A DNA stretch of 64,000 nucleotides. Origin: Hankyongella ginsenosidimutans (GTDB lineage: Bacteria > Pseudomonadota > Alphaproteobacteria > Sphingomonadales > Sphingomonadaceae). Positions 21,178-30,715 of this stretch are shown piece by piece. The stretch spans positions 186,001 to 250,000 of the forward strand of contig NZ_CP039704.1 of NCBI RefSeq assembly GCF_005144965.1, in the 5' to 3' direction. The translations under genes were made by a program, and so were the position numbers. The stretch's first letter is position 1; each line of letters opens with the position of its first letter. The notes below the pieces were generated by a model. The model ran no database searches. It was given only the letters and a program-made list of their open reading frames with translations, and was not told where the DNA came from.

Positions 21178-23988
21178 ATGCTGCCGGCGCCAAGCCTGCA
21201 CCCTGGCCGAAGGCGCTGGAAGACGATCTGGCGGCGCGGGAGGCGCTGTCCGCAGCACCGGATGCTATCGCCGCTGCAATCGTCCATGCGCTGCACTGGT
21301 CGCCGTTTCTGCGCGCACTGGCGACCCGTGAGCCGGAGCGCCTGGTGCGCTGCTGCACCCTCGGGCCGGACGCGATGGCAGCAGCGGCCATCGAAGCCGC
21401 CCGCCCGGATACCAGCATGGCGGCCACCATGCGCATTTTGCGCCAGACCCGTCAGGACCTGGCGTTCGCCTGCGCCATCGCCGACATCGCCGGGCTTTGG
21501 CCCCTGGAACGGGTCTGTGGCGCTCTGTCCGATTATGCGGACGCCGCGATCGAGGGGCACTTCAGGCCGCGGTGCAGGACGTCTGCGACAGTCCCGATAC
21601 GTCAGGCTTCGTCGTGCTGGCGCTCGGCAAACTCGGGGCGCGGGCGCTGAACTACTCCAGCGACGTCGATCTGATCCTGCTGTTCGAGCCGGACGCCCCG
21701 GCCCTCGCCGAAAGCAGCGATCCGCACCGCAAGGCCGAGCGCATCGCCCAGCGCTTCGTCTCGGCGCTGCAGGGCATGACGGCAGACGGCTATTGCCAGC
21801 GGGTCGACCTGCGCCTGCGCCCGGACCCCGGATCGACCCCGATCATCCTGCCGCTGAGCGCTGCAGAGAGCTACTACCAGTCGGCCGCCCTGCCCTGGGA
21901 ACGCGCGGCCTTCATCAAGGCCCGTGCTGTGGCTGGCGACATTCCTGCCGGCCGGGCGTTCCTGAAAGGGCTGGAGCCGTTCGTCTGGCGACGCTCGCTG
22001 GATTACACGGTCGTGCGCGACATCCACGACATGTCGCTGATGGTGCGCGAGCATTTCGACCAGGAAACGCCGGCGGGCAGCGGCTTCGATGTCAAGCGCG
22101 GGCAAGGCGGCATTCGCGACGTCGAGTTCTTCGTGCAGATCCATCAGATGATTTTCGGCGGGCGCGAACCGGCTTACCGCGCCGCCCACACGCTCGACGC
22201 GCTGCGGGCACTGACCGCCGGCGGCAAGATCCCGCAGGACGATGCGCGGGTCCTGGAAGCAGGATACCGCTTCCTGCGCGCTGTCGAGCACCGCCTGCAA
22301 ATGCTCGATGACGCCCAGACCCAGGTGCTGCCCCGGCGGGCGGACGAGCGCAAGATCTTCGCCCGCTTCGCCGGCTATCCGGACTGGAAGCGCTTCGAGG
22401 CGGCGCTCGAACTGCACACCCAAGCCATCGCCGCACGCTATGGCGCGCTGACCGCCAACGCATCAACGCGCGAGCGCTTCCCGCGCGCTGCGGAGCCCGA
22501 ACTGAAGGCACGCGGCTTCAAGCGGCCGGCAGACTGCGCCGCCGCGATCGAGCGCTGGCGCAAGGGCGAGACGCGCGCCACCCGCACAGCGCGCGCGCAG
22601 GAGGCGGTCGAGGCGGTGCTGCCGCAACTGGTGGAGGCGTTCGCTGTCGCCGACGACCGGGATCGCGCGCTGCTGAGCTTCGACAGTTTCCTCTCCGGAT
22701 TGCCAGCCGGCGTCCAACTGTTCGCGCTGCTGGAGCACAGCCCGGCGCTGCTGGCGTTTCTCGTGCGTATCCTGTCGGTCGCGGACGCCGTTGCGCAGAC
22801 GCTCGTGCGCACGCCGGACCTGCTCGACGTCGTGCTCGATCCTGCGTTTCGCGCGCCGCTGCCGCCGGTCGAAGACCTGCGCGTCATGCTGGCAGCCCGT
22901 TGCGCGCGGGCGCAGGATTTCGAGGCGATCCTCGATGAGACCCGCCGTTTCGTCAGCGAGCAGCGCTTCCAGCTCGCGGTGCAGTTGCTCGACGGCGCAG
23001 CGGACGCACCCACCATCCAGCGGCAGGCGAGCGACGTGGCCGATGCCGCGCTCCAGCATCTGACGCAAGCCTGCGAAGCGCTGTTCGCCGAGCGTCACGG
23101 ACGGGTGCCCGGGGGCGGCTGGCGGTCGTCGCACTGGGGCGCTACGGCGGGCAGGCGCTGTCGCTGTCGTCAGACCTCGACATCATTTTTCTGTTCTCCG
23201 GCGCTTTCGACAAGGAATCTGCCGGGGTCAAACCCCGCTGGCGGCGACGACCTACTTCAACCGCCTGAGCCAACGCGTGATCGCCGCGCTGACTGCACCG
23301 ACGGCGGCGGGCGAACTCTACGCCGTCGACACCCGCCTGCGTCCGTCCGGCGCGCAGGGGCTGCTTGCGGTCTCCATCGACAGCTTCAGGGCCTACCAGC
23401 AGGAACAGGCCTGGGTCTGGGAGCATTTGGCGCTGGTCCGGGCGCGGGTGGTGCAGGGCGCGCCAGAGGATGCGGCGGCGATCGAGGCCGCAATCCGGGA
23501 GGCTCTGGGGCCCGCGCGACCGTGACGCCCTGTGCGCGGCCGCGCTCGATATCCGCGGCGAGATGGACAAGCACCTGCCCCCGACTTCCAGCTGGGACGT
23601 CAAACGCCTGAGCGGCGGCCTGATCGACCTGGAATATGCCGTGCAGAGCCTTGTGCTGTTGCACGCGCATGCGCAGCCTGCACTGTTGCGCCCCGACCTG
23701 CCGGGCATGATCGCCGCGCTTGGGGACGCCGGGCTGCTGCCAGGCAGTCGGGACATTTTGCAGGCGTTGACGACGCTGGAGACTGTGCAGACCGTGGTGC
23801 GCGTGGGTTTTGCCAAACCGCCACGCACGGCTGCCATCCCGCCCGCCTTCGCCGCCGTGCTGGCGCATGCCCTGAAATGCCCGGACCTGAAGGCGGTCGA
23901 GGCGCAGATACTCGACGCGCGTGGGATCGTGGCGCAAATCTGGGAACAGGTGTTCGGCACACCTCGAAAACCGGTCAACGCGCGCTAA
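21178..23988 (+). CDS. glnE: Bifunctional glutamine synthetase adenylyltransferase/adenylyl-removing enzyme GlnE (frameshifted as read)
   Basis: It regulates glutamine synthetase by adenylylation and deadenylylation in response to PII. The reconstructed protein of about 937 residues has both nucleotidyltransferase domains with their acidic motifs: ALGKLGARALNYSSDVDLI (N-terminal, adenylyl-removing half) and ALGRYGGQALSLSSDLDII (C-terminal, adenylyltransferase half). KRGQGGIRDVEFFVQ and the C-terminal DVKRLSGGLIDLEYAVQ are further family hallmarks. Frame changes fall near 21210, 21565, 23120, 23220 and 23515. The ATG at 21178 follows tyrS closely. Length is normal, so the gene is probably intact in the cell. 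Confidence 0.93.
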
Positions 23989-24017
23989 CTTGCAAAACGC
24001 CAGAAACAGGAGGCACC

Positions 24018-24485
24018 ATGAGCGAACTCGAGCCGGGCCAATCGGTCCCAGACTTTTCCATGCCGACCGACAGCGGCGAGACGGTGAGCCGGGACGGACT
24101 GAAGGGCAAACCGTTCGTGCTGTATTTCTACCCCAAGGACGACACTTCGGGCTGCACCAAGGAAGCGCAGGCCTTCACGGCACTGGCGGCGGACTTTGCG
24201 GCCCTCGGGGTGCGCGTGATCGGGGTTTCAAAGGATAGCATCGCCGCACACGCCAAGTTCCGCGCCAAGTACGATCTCGGCGTACTGCTGGCCTCGGACC
24301 CCGAAAACGTGGTCATTGCCGCGTTCGGGTCCTGGGTCGAGAAAAGCATGTACGGCAAGAAATACATGGGCATCGATCGTTCGACCTTTCTGGTCGACGC
24401 GAACGGCGCACTGGTCAAAGCCTGGCGCAAGGTGAAGGTGCCGGGCCATGCCGAGGATGTTCTGGCGGCTGCCCGCGCCCTGTGA
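24018..24485 (+). CDS. bcp: Thioredoxin-dependent peroxiredoxin, BCP/PrxQ family, 1-Cys form
   Basis: An intact 155-residue peroxidase that reduces hydrogen and organic peroxides. The peroxidatic cysteine lies in YPKDDTSGCTKEAQAF. The resolving cysteine usual five residues later in many BCPs is replaced by Gln, so the enzyme should use a 1-Cys mechanism with an external thiol. The GIDRSTFLVDANG segment and GKKYMG are typical of the alphaproteobacterial group. AGGAGG sits 4 bases before the ATG. Its stop overlaps the GTG start of the DUF455 gene (GTGA), so the two are translationally coupled. Confidence 0.92.
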   Translation: MSELEPGQSVPDFSMPTDSGETVSRDGLKGKPFVLYFYPKDDTSGCTKEAQAFTALAADFAALGVRVIGVSKDSIAAHAKFRAKYDLGVLLASDPENVVIAAFGSWVEKSMYGKKYMGIDRSTFLVDANGALVKAWRKVKVPGHAEDVLAAARAL

Positions 24486-25283
24486 CCACGGGCATCGCCA
24501 CGCTCGGCCAGGCGGCCTGCGCCGTGCTCGCGACACCGGCCCACGGACAAGGCGCGACTGTCCCGACGTCTGGCGCGCGCCTGGGCCGAAGGGCGGCTGA
24601 CGTGGCGGCTGGACGTCGCGCCTCCCGATCGCCCCGCACACCCGCCCGAGCCGGCACTGCTGCCGCCGCACGCCATGCCGAAGCGCGGCAAGGCGGGATC
24701 CCCACGCGCGCGCATCGCGCTGATCCATGCGCTGGCGCACATCGAGTTCACCGCCATCGATCTCGCCTGGGATCTCGTCGCCCGGTTCGGCGCTGGCTGC
24801 CCGCGCGCCTTTGCCGATGACTGGGTGCGGATCGCGGCGGAAGAGTCCCTGCACTTCCTCTGGCTGTCGGCGCGGCTGGAGATGCTCGGCAGCCGCTATG
24901 GGGCTCTGCCCGCCCACGACGGCCTATGGGAGTCCGCGCAGGCAACGGCCGGCGACCTGATCGCACGCTTGAGCGTCGTGCCGCTGGTGCTGGAGGCGCG
25001 CGGTCTCGACGTCACGCCGCAGACCGCCGAGCGGCTGCGGACGGCTGGGGACGCTATCAGCGCCGGCATGCTGGAGCGCATCTACCGGGATGAAATCGGG
25101 CATGTCGGCGCCGGCGTCCGCTGGCTCCACTGGGCCTGCGAATCGGCAAATATGACAGTCGATAGCGCGTTCGAGCGGTCGGTCCGACTTTATTTCAAGG
25201 GGCAAATCAAGCCGCCTTTCAACGTGGAAGCCCGGAATCTCGCGGGTTTTTCAGAGAATCTTTACCAAGGGCTTGCTTCTTGA
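24482..25283 (+). CDS. DUF455 ferritin-like protein (one frameshift as read)
   Basis: A predicted four-helix, ferritin-like metal protein of unknown role. Candidate metal ligands lie in HALAHIEFTAIDLAWDL, AAEESLHFLWLSARLE and YRDEIGHVGAGVRWLHW, giving the E, EH, E, EH pattern of the family. One frame change near 24540 lies in the N-terminal segment. It starts with GTG overlapping the bcp stop, which suggests a shared oxidative-stress context. The C-terminal GQIKPPFNVEAR phrase is also characteristic. Length is about 266 residues, normal. Homologues are sometimes linked to tRNA hydroxylase-like functions, but nothing here shows that. Confidence 0.82.
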
Positions 25284-25412
25284 ATTTTTCACCGGCAACG
25301 TCCGTGCCTTCGGGGTGGGCTGGTTACGCTGACGTAAAGACGCGAACCAGGGTTGTCATACCGGGGATCCTTTGAAAGGTCGCCCCACAGCAGCGGACGG
25401 GGAGTAGCAGCT

Positions 25413-26574
25413 GTGCTATCTTTCGAACGCCTGTATGCGCCGGTACGGGCTTGGCTCCATCGGGTATTGCCCGAGCATCAGATTTATTTCCGCAGCCAGG
25501 GGCAGGTGCGCTTTATCCGGGTCTCGACACGTCTGCAGGTCGCAGGCATCGTCGCGGCAACCCTGGTGACCGGCTGGGTTGGCAGCACCGTTGCCGCCTA
25601 CTATTTGCGCAGCGGCTTGTGATGTCGAAAGAGCGTGAGATCGCCGCCAAGGAAGCGCAGCTCGCCGCGTTGAAGCGCGAAATTTCCACCATGACGTCGG
25701 CAGCCCGCGGCAGCGTGGGTCAACTGGCCGCCCGGATCGAGGAGCGCGAGCAGCTCATGGAAGAGCTGCTCGGCAAGGTCGGCACAGCGTCAAAGCAGCC
25801 CAAAAATCGGGCGACTCGGCCTATCTTGATAGCCTGCCGGGCACCCCGGCGGGCGTGCTCGAACGGTTCAAGGCCGTCGAGGCGAAGCAGCTCGCCTTCG
25901 CAAGGAATGCCTCTGTCGCAGCGCACGCACGCTACATGGATCGTGAGGCGCTGCTGCGCCGCCTCGGCCTGAGCGCATCCCGCCTGGTCAAGCAGTCCGC
26001 GCCGGCCCGCGGCGGGCCGTTCATCGATGCACAGACCGTGCTCGGCCGCCTGGAGCCGCAACTGCGCGATTTCTTCGCCGCCTGGAGCAAGCTCGACCTG
26101 CTCGACAAGGCGATGGTGTCGATCCCGTCGTTCATCCCGGTCACCCGTTATACGGTCACCAGCGGGTTCGGCGTGCGCTACGATCCATTCACGGGTCGCA
26201 CCGCGATGCACCAGGGCGTGGACCTGTCCGGCAGCTACGGCGAGGCCGTCTACGCCGCTGCTGACGGCGTCGTGCAGCGCGCGGCCTCCACCGGTGCCTA
26301 TGGCAACATGATCGACCTTGATCACGACCGCGGCCTGGGCACGCGCTATGGCCACCTGGCGAAAATCCTGGTCCGGACCGGTCAGCGCGTGACGCAGGGC
26401 CAGAAAATCGGCATGATGGGGAGCACCGGCCGCAGCACCGGCACGCACCTGCATTACGAGGTGCGGATCGACGGCAACGCGGTCAACCCCATGCCGTTTC
26501 TGGAGGCCTCCGCCAATGTTTTGGAAATCCAGCGCCGCGCCCGCGAACGCCTCGAGGCGGCCCAGCACGGCTGA
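25413..26574 (+). CDS. LmdC-like M23 endopeptidase with N-terminal membrane anchor (frameshifted as read)
   Basis: A periplasmic LytM-type peptidoglycan endopeptidase. Order: a cytoplasmic N-terminal tail with the phrase LPEHQIYFRSQGQVRF, one membrane helix (LQVAGIVAATLVTGWVG), a long coiled coil (IAAKEAQLAALKREIS), and a C-terminal LytM domain with zinc ligands in AMHQGVDLSG and THLHYEV. Frame changes lie near 25620 and 25805. The GTG at 25413 is chosen because GGGGAG lies 8 bases upstream. Its 3' end overlaps the bactofilin gene by 59 bases. In Hyphomonas-type bacteria a similar tail-membrane-LytM protein works with a bactofilin in cell shape. That function is inferred here. Confidence 0.82.
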
Positions 26575-26938
26575 GGCCGGTGCCCTCTCGATCATCGCCG
26601 CCGATGTGGAAATCCACGGCGATATCGTGGCGGCCGGCGAACTGCACATCGACGGTACGATCCACGGCAACGTCACCTGCACCTGCCTGGTGCAGGGCGT
26701 GACCGGCAAGCTGTTCGGTCAGCTTACCGCACAGGAGGTAACGCTGCGCGGGCGGGTCGAAGGCGCGATCCGGGCGCGTACGGTCATCGTCGAGCACAGC
26801 GCCCACATCACCGGCGACATTGTGCATGAAAACATCCGGATCGACGCCGGAGCCCGGATGGACGGCCGGCTGCGCCCCGAGGATCAGGCGGCGGCGCTTG
26901 CAGGCCCGCCGGTGCTGAAGGCGGTTCCTGCGACTTGA
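26516..26938 (+). CDS. bacA: Bactofilin
   Basis: An intact 140-residue cytoskeletal polymer protein. A central beta-helical bactofilin domain runs from about residue 25 to 115 (SIIAADVEIHGDIVAAGELH, GQLTAQEVTLRGRVEG, HITGDIVHENIRIDAGA), flanked by short disordered tails. Bactofilins self-assemble without nucleotide and localise cell-wall enzymes. The ATG at 26516 lies inside the M23 peptidase gene (59-base overlap), so the two are almost certainly co-expressed. erpA follows after 52 bases. Confidence 0.92.
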   Translation: MFWKSSAAPANASRRPSTAEAGALSIIAADVEIHGDIVAAGELHIDGTIHGNVTCTCLVQGVTGKLFGQLTAQEVTLRGRVEGAIRARTVIVEHSAHITGDIVHENIRIDAGARMDGRLRPEDQAAALAGPPVLKAVPAT

Positions 26939-26990
26939 TGCATTGAAGCGCGTGGGATGCGGCCCTACCTGAGCCGTGAAGGATAACGCC

Positions 26991-27326
26991 ATGACCCAGC
27001 AGCCCGTCGCCCTGAGCGAAACCGCCATCGCCCGCTTGACGCAACTGATCGCCCGGAACGGCAACCCGAACGTCAAGTTCCGGGTGCGCGTCGAAGGTGG
27101 CGGCTGCTCGGGCTTCCAGTACCGCTTCGGGTTCGACGAAAGCGTCGCTGACGACGATCTGATCGTCGAGCGCGATGGCGTGACCATGCTGGTCGACCCG
27201 GTGTCCCTGCCCTTGCTGGAAGGCGCTGTGGTCGATTACGTGACGACGCTTGGCGCCTCGGCGTTCGCGATCCGAAACCCGAACGCGCAATCCTCCTGCG
27301 GCTGCGGGAATTCCTTCGCACTTTAG
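26991..27326 (+). CDS. erpA: A-type Fe-S cluster carrier ErpA/IscA family
   Basis: A 111-residue protein that accepts or delivers Fe-S clusters. The three conserved cysteines are visible: VEGGGCSGFQY and the C-terminal QSSCGCGNSF. AAGGA lies 8 bases before the ATG at 26991; a GTG 15 bases upstream is less likely. I use ErpA because of the overall N-terminus and isolated position, but IscA cannot be excluded. The TAG stop (27324-27326) is the first three bases of a family C repeat. Confidence 0.87.
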   Translation: MTQQPVALSETAIARLTQLIARNGNPNVKFRVRVEGGGCSGFQYRFGFDESVADDDLIVERDGVTMLVDPVSLPLLEGAVVDYVTTLGASAFAIRNPNAQSSCGCGNSFAL

Positions 27327-27436
27327 CAGTCTGCTGAAAAGTGGAATTATACAGCCCCATTTCGTCATTCCGGCCTTCGCCGGGGTGACGGCTGCGGGTT
27401 TGGAGTGCGGGAAATCACTTTTTCAACAGCCTGTTA
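27324..27436. repeat. Family C element, copy 1 (CTGCTGAAAAGT ends)
   Basis: Begins TAGCAGTCTGCTGAAAAGTG and ends AAATCACTTTTTCAACAGCC followed by TGTTA, so it has imperfect terminal inverted repeats around 30 bp. Inside is a hairpin TCATTCCGGCCTTCGCCGGGGTGA. A longer relative lies at 54710-54886. Bases 27437-27597 before ilvD hold no gene that I recognise. Confidence 0.65.
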
Positions 27437-27597
27437 GAGCTAGATCGGTCGAAACACCATGCTTTCCATCTCAACCGATCGGCTTCCAGGCAACATCCTG
27501 TGGCAATGGCCGCAATCAAGCGCAATAAAAAGTCAGTTTCAGGCTTTTTCCGCAATCCTGAACCGGTATCAGCAGGCAATCACTCCGGAGACCCTTC

Positions 27598-29325
27598 ATG
27601 ACCGCCGATATGTCGCGCTTCGACAAGTCCCGCCTGCCCAGCCGCCACGTGTCGGTCGGGCCGGAGCGGGCGCCGCATCGCTCCTATTATTACGCCATGG
27701 GACTGAGCGAGGCGGAAATCGCGCGGCCGTTCGTCGGCGTGGTCTCAGCCGGGAACGACAGCGCACCCTGCAACACGGCGCTCGACCATCAGGCCGACGT
27801 CTGCCGGGACGGGGTGATCGCGGGTGGCGGCATGCCGCGCCGGTTCAACACCATCACCGTGACGGACGGCATTGCCATGGGCCATCAGGGCATGAAGGCG
27901 TCGCTCGTCAGTCGCGAAGTGATTGCGGATTCGATCGAACTCAGCGTGCGCGGCCACTGCTACGACGCTCTGGTCGGCTTCGCCGGCTGCGACAAGAGCC
28001 TGCCCGGCATGATGATGGCGATGCTGCGTCTCAATGTCCCATCGGTATTCGTCTATGGCGGCTCAATCCTGCCCGGCCGCTTCGAGGATCAGGACGTGAC
28101 GGTGGTCGATGTGTTCGAGGGCGTCGGCCAGCACGCCGCCGGCCATTGCCCGCTGGAGCGCCTGACGGCTCTGGAGAAGGTGGCCTGCCCGGGGCATGGC
28201 CTGCGGCGGTCAGTTCACCGCCAACACCATGGCCTGCGTCGGCGAAGCGATCGGCCTGTCCCTGCCGAATTCGAACATGATGCCGGCACCCTACGCCAGC
28301 CGCGACGACATCGCGCGCGCCGCCGGGCGGGCGGTGATGTCCTGCTGGCGCAGAATATCCGCCCGCGCGACATCTGCACCCGCAAGGCGTTCGAGAATGC
28401 CGCAACCGTAGTAGCGGCGACCGGTGGCTCCACCAACGCGGCGCTGCACCTGCCCGCCATGGCCAGCGAGTGCGGCATCGCCTTCGACCTGTTCGATGTC
28501 GCCGAAATCTTCAAGCGCACGCCCTATATCGCCGACCTGAAACCCGGCGGCCGCTACATCGCCAAAGACATGTATGAAGCCGGCGGTGCGATGATGGCGA
28601 TGAAGACCCTGCTGGAGCATGGGTTCCTGCACGGCGATTGCCTGACCGTCACCGGGCGCACGCTTGCCGAAAATCTGGCCGAGGTCACCTGGAACCCGGA
28701 CCAGGTCGTGATCCGGCCCGCCGATGCGCCGCTTGCGCCGACCGGCGGCGTGGTCGGCCTGCGCGGCTCGCTGGCGCCGGATGGGGCGATCGTCAAGGTC
28801 GCGGGCATGAAAGTCCTGACATTCGAGGGCAAGGCGCGTGTCTTCGAATGCGAGGAGGATGCCTTCGCCGCTGTGCAGGCGCGGCGTATCCTGCCGGGCG
28901 ATGTCATCATCATCCGCTATGAAGGCCCCAGGGGCGGTCCGGGCATGCGGGAGATGCTCTCGACCACGGCCGCACTCTACGGGCAGGGCCTTGGCGACCG
29001 GGTCGCGCTCATCACCGACGGTCGCTTCTCCGGGGCGACCCGCGGCTTCTGCATCGGCCATGTCGGGCCGGAGGCGCAGGACGGCGGGCCGATCGCGCTG
29101 GTCGAAGACGGCGACCGCATTGTCATCGACGCCGTCGCCGGCACCCTCAACCTCGACGTCCCGGATGCCATACTCGCGGAACGTCGCAGTCGCTGGCGGG
29201 CGCCGGCCTCCAAAAGCGGCTCCGGCGCGCTCTGGCGCTACGCCAGAACGGTGGGCCCGGCGCGCTCCGGCGCAGTGACGCATCCGGGCGCGGCGGAAGA
29301 AACCGGGGTCTATGCGGATATCTGA
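27598..29325 (+). CDS. ilvD: Dihydroxy-acid dehydratase IlvD (frameshifted as read)
   Basis: An Fe-S dehydratase in valine, isoleucine and leucine synthesis. Cluster cysteines are seen in [26 protein letters not shown] and [11 protein letters not shown]. The C-terminal [20 protein letters not shown] signature of the IlvD/Edd family is intact. Frame changes near 28195 and 28340 flank the third cysteine. The start [19 protein letters not shown] and the overall length of about 575 residues fit the longer IlvD forms. Edd is less likely because the short N-terminal spacing and the sequence around CNTALDHQ are IlvD-like. A hairpin terminator follows. Confidence 0.9.
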   Translation: MTADMSRFDKSRLPSRHVSVGPERAPHRSYYYAMGLSEAEIARPFVGVVSAGNDSAPCNTALDHQADVCRDGVIAGGGMPRRFNTITVTDGIAMGHQGMKASLVSREVIADSIELSVRGHCYDALVGFAGCDKSLPGMMMAMLRLNVPSVFVYGGSILPGRFEDQDVTVVDVFEGVGQHAAGHCPLERLTALEKVACPGHGLRRSVHRQHHGLRRRSDRPVPAEFEHDAGTLRQPRRHRARRRAGGDVLLAQNIRPRDICTRKAFENAATVVAATGGSTNAALHLPAMASECGIAFDLFDVAEIFKRTPYIADLKPGGRYIAKDMYEAGGAMMAMKTLLEHGFLHGDCLTVTGRTLAENLAEVTWNPDQVVIRPADAPLAPTGGVVGLRGSLAPDGAIVKVAGMKVLTFEGKARVFECEEDAFAAVQARRILPGDVIIIRYEGPRGGPGMREMLSTTAALYGQGLGDRVALITDGRFSGATRGFCIGHVGPEAQDGGPIALVEDGDRIVIDAVAGTLNLDVPDAILAERRSRWRAPASKSGSGALWRYARTVGPARSGAVTHPGAAEETGVYADI

Positions 29326-29331
29326 AAAACG

Positions 29332-29357
29332 AAACGGGATGCCGAAGCATCCCGTTT
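29332..29357 (+). terminator. Terminator hairpin after ilvD
   Basis: A perfect 11-bp stem, AAACGGGATGC (29332-29342), tetraloop CGAA, and GCATCCCGTTT (29347-29357), begins 6 bases after the ilvD stop. The preceding A-rich and following ACCCC sequences are not a classic U tract, but the position and perfect stem support a terminator. Confidence 0.75.
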
Positions 29358-29518
29358 ACCCCTTAGACGAAACTCAAAAATACTACTCAAGAATGCCAAC
29401 CGCTACGCAAGCTTCATGCCACAAGATATATTCTCTTATTGTCAGTATTTTATCGCCAGACCCTGCACTCTGCGCCAAAGAAATCGTAAAATTATCCGAC
29501 ATCGATATGACGCGATTC
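29358..29518. other. AT-rich stretch without a convincing gene
   Basis: This segment is much more AT-rich than its surroundings. A short frame of about 60 codons can be read from 29340 to 29521, but it has no ribosome site, starts inside the terminator hairpin and ends in a repeat (TAGAGCC). I regard it as non-coding, possibly acquired or relict DNA. Confidence 0.4.
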
Positions 29519-29867
29519 TAGAGCCTGATTGCTTTAGGTTGACCCACACGCCATCGCGCGGTTGCACACGAGCCGCTCACCCTGAGCTGGACGAAGGGCT
29601 GAGCGGCTCGTGGTTCGTCCAGGCTCACCACGAGCGGACTTTACAGCCTGCTCCAGCGAAGATCGGAATGGCGATCCCATCCAATGTCATCAGATTCTAG
29701 AGCCTGATGGCATCAAGCTGAGCCGTGTTTTCCCACCTTACCCGAGGGAGGGGCCACCCGCTCGGGTGGTGGAGGGCGGCGGATACTTGGTATTCATGGG
29801 ATTTCACCCCACCGTCCGTCTTTCAGACGGACACCTCCCCTTTAAGGGGAGGTTTCTTCTTTCGCGC
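29519..29867. repeat. Repeat cluster: families B, D, B and E in tandem
   Basis: In order: a family B half-copy starting TAGAGCCTGAT at 29519; a family D core at about 29566-29637 (ACGAGCCGCTCACCCTGAGC, GACGAAGGGCTGAGCGGCTC); a second family B half-copy at 29697; and a family E element at about 29733-29867 with hairpins GTCCGTCTTTCAGACGGAC and CCTCCCCTTTAAGGGGAGG. No gene is present. The family E part is the reverse complement of the one at 54897. Confidence 0.7.
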
Positions 29868-29935
29868 ACAGGTCTCTCGAGCACGGCTTTCAATCTGATC
29901 GAATGAGATAAGCCGCTCTATCTTTTGTTTTGCCG

Positions 29936-29990
29936 CGATTTCTTAACCAGCAGATGAGTCCATCTGCTTGGAAATCGCTCAAGGTTCGTT
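29936..29990. repeat. Family G palindrome, copy 1 (downstream of the DUF3501 gene)
   Basis: GCCGCGATTTCTTAACCAGC and AGATGAGTCCATCTGC then TTGGAAATCGC form a hairpin with CAGATG/CATCTG inner arms. It is the near-exact reverse complement of the copy at 30612-30660 on the other side of the DUF3501 gene. Confidence 0.75.
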
Positions 29991-29993
29991 GCC

Positions 29994-30588
29994 CTATGCG
30001 GCGAAATCTTCCGCAAGCGTCGCGCGCATGGTGGCGTTCATGGTCGCGCTGTGGCCATAGTTCGGGTGGTCGATTTCCAACCGCGCCACCGCGCCGCTGC
30101 TCCGGAACGCGGCGATCTGGTCCTGTGTGAACGGAAAATGCAGGAAGTGGACGGCTGAGGTCTTGCCGTCCGACTTCGTGCGCTCGATGTCGTCTTCCGG
30201 CACGGCCTTGACCGTATGATCGCCGATGACGATGGCGATATGGTTCTCGACGCCGCCGAGGGACAGCAGGGTGCGGGCGCGGATGTCCGGATCGTTGATC
30301 TCGAACATCAGGGTTGCCGTCAGCTCCGATCCATTGGGAATCATGGGGTTGTAGGCGTCCAGTTCGTCGGCTATCTGCGCGTCGCCGCCACGTTCGATGT
30401 GCAGCATCTCCTGCACCTGTTGCAGCATGGTCTCGTAGCTTTCGAAGAACAGCGTCGCATGCGGCCCAACGGGGAGCCGGCGCAGCCGCTTGCGTTCCAC
30501 ATTCTGCCGGCGCAGATCGGCCCGCTGCGCGGCGTAGTCGCCGGGCCATCAGGTCGGCAGGGTCGATACGGCGATCACTCTTGGGCAT
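29994..30588 (-). CDS. DUF3501 family protein (one frameshift as read)
   Basis: A protein of about 197 residues of unknown biochemical role. It begins MPKSDRRIDPADLMARR and has the conserved KRLRRLPVGPHATLFFE, FESYETMLQQVQEML and ELDAYNPMIPNGSELTATLM blocks of DUF3501. One frame change lies near 30540. GGAG sits 7 bases before the ATG at 30588. The family is commonly found beside rubrerythrin and a GlpC-like Fe-S protein, exactly as here, so I infer a role in peroxide defence or redox metabolism. Family G palindromes lie on both sides. Confidence 0.85.
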
Positions 30589-30611
30589 GATATCTCCAGA
30601 TCAGTCGGTTA

Positions 30612-30715
30612 GAGCGATTTCCAGGCAGATGGACTCATCTGCTGGTTAAGAAATCGCGGCAAAATAAAAATGATAGAGCGGTTTTCGATCTGATTTCATC
30701 AGGTCGGCCGCTCTA
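30612..30715. repeat. Family G palindrome, copy 2, with adjoining AGAGCGG hairpin
   Basis: The first hairpin (30612-30660) has outer arms GCGATTTC / GAAATCGC and inner arms CAGATG / CATCTG. A second hairpin (about 30675-30715) has AGAGCGG / CCGCTCT outer arms and CTGAT / ATCAG inner arms. The last codons and stop of the Fe-S protein gene (stop at 30699-30701) lie inside the second hairpin. Confidence 0.7.

Noticed and set aside
19918-21258. A 446-codon frame antisense to tyrS
   Set aside because: tyrS is complete and has all motifs; high-GC DNA commonly gives long antisense frames, and this one has no recognisable domain.
29312-29521. A small protein of about 60 to 69 residues after ilvD
   Set aside because: It starts within ilvD or the terminator hairpin, has no ribosome site and ends in a repeat.
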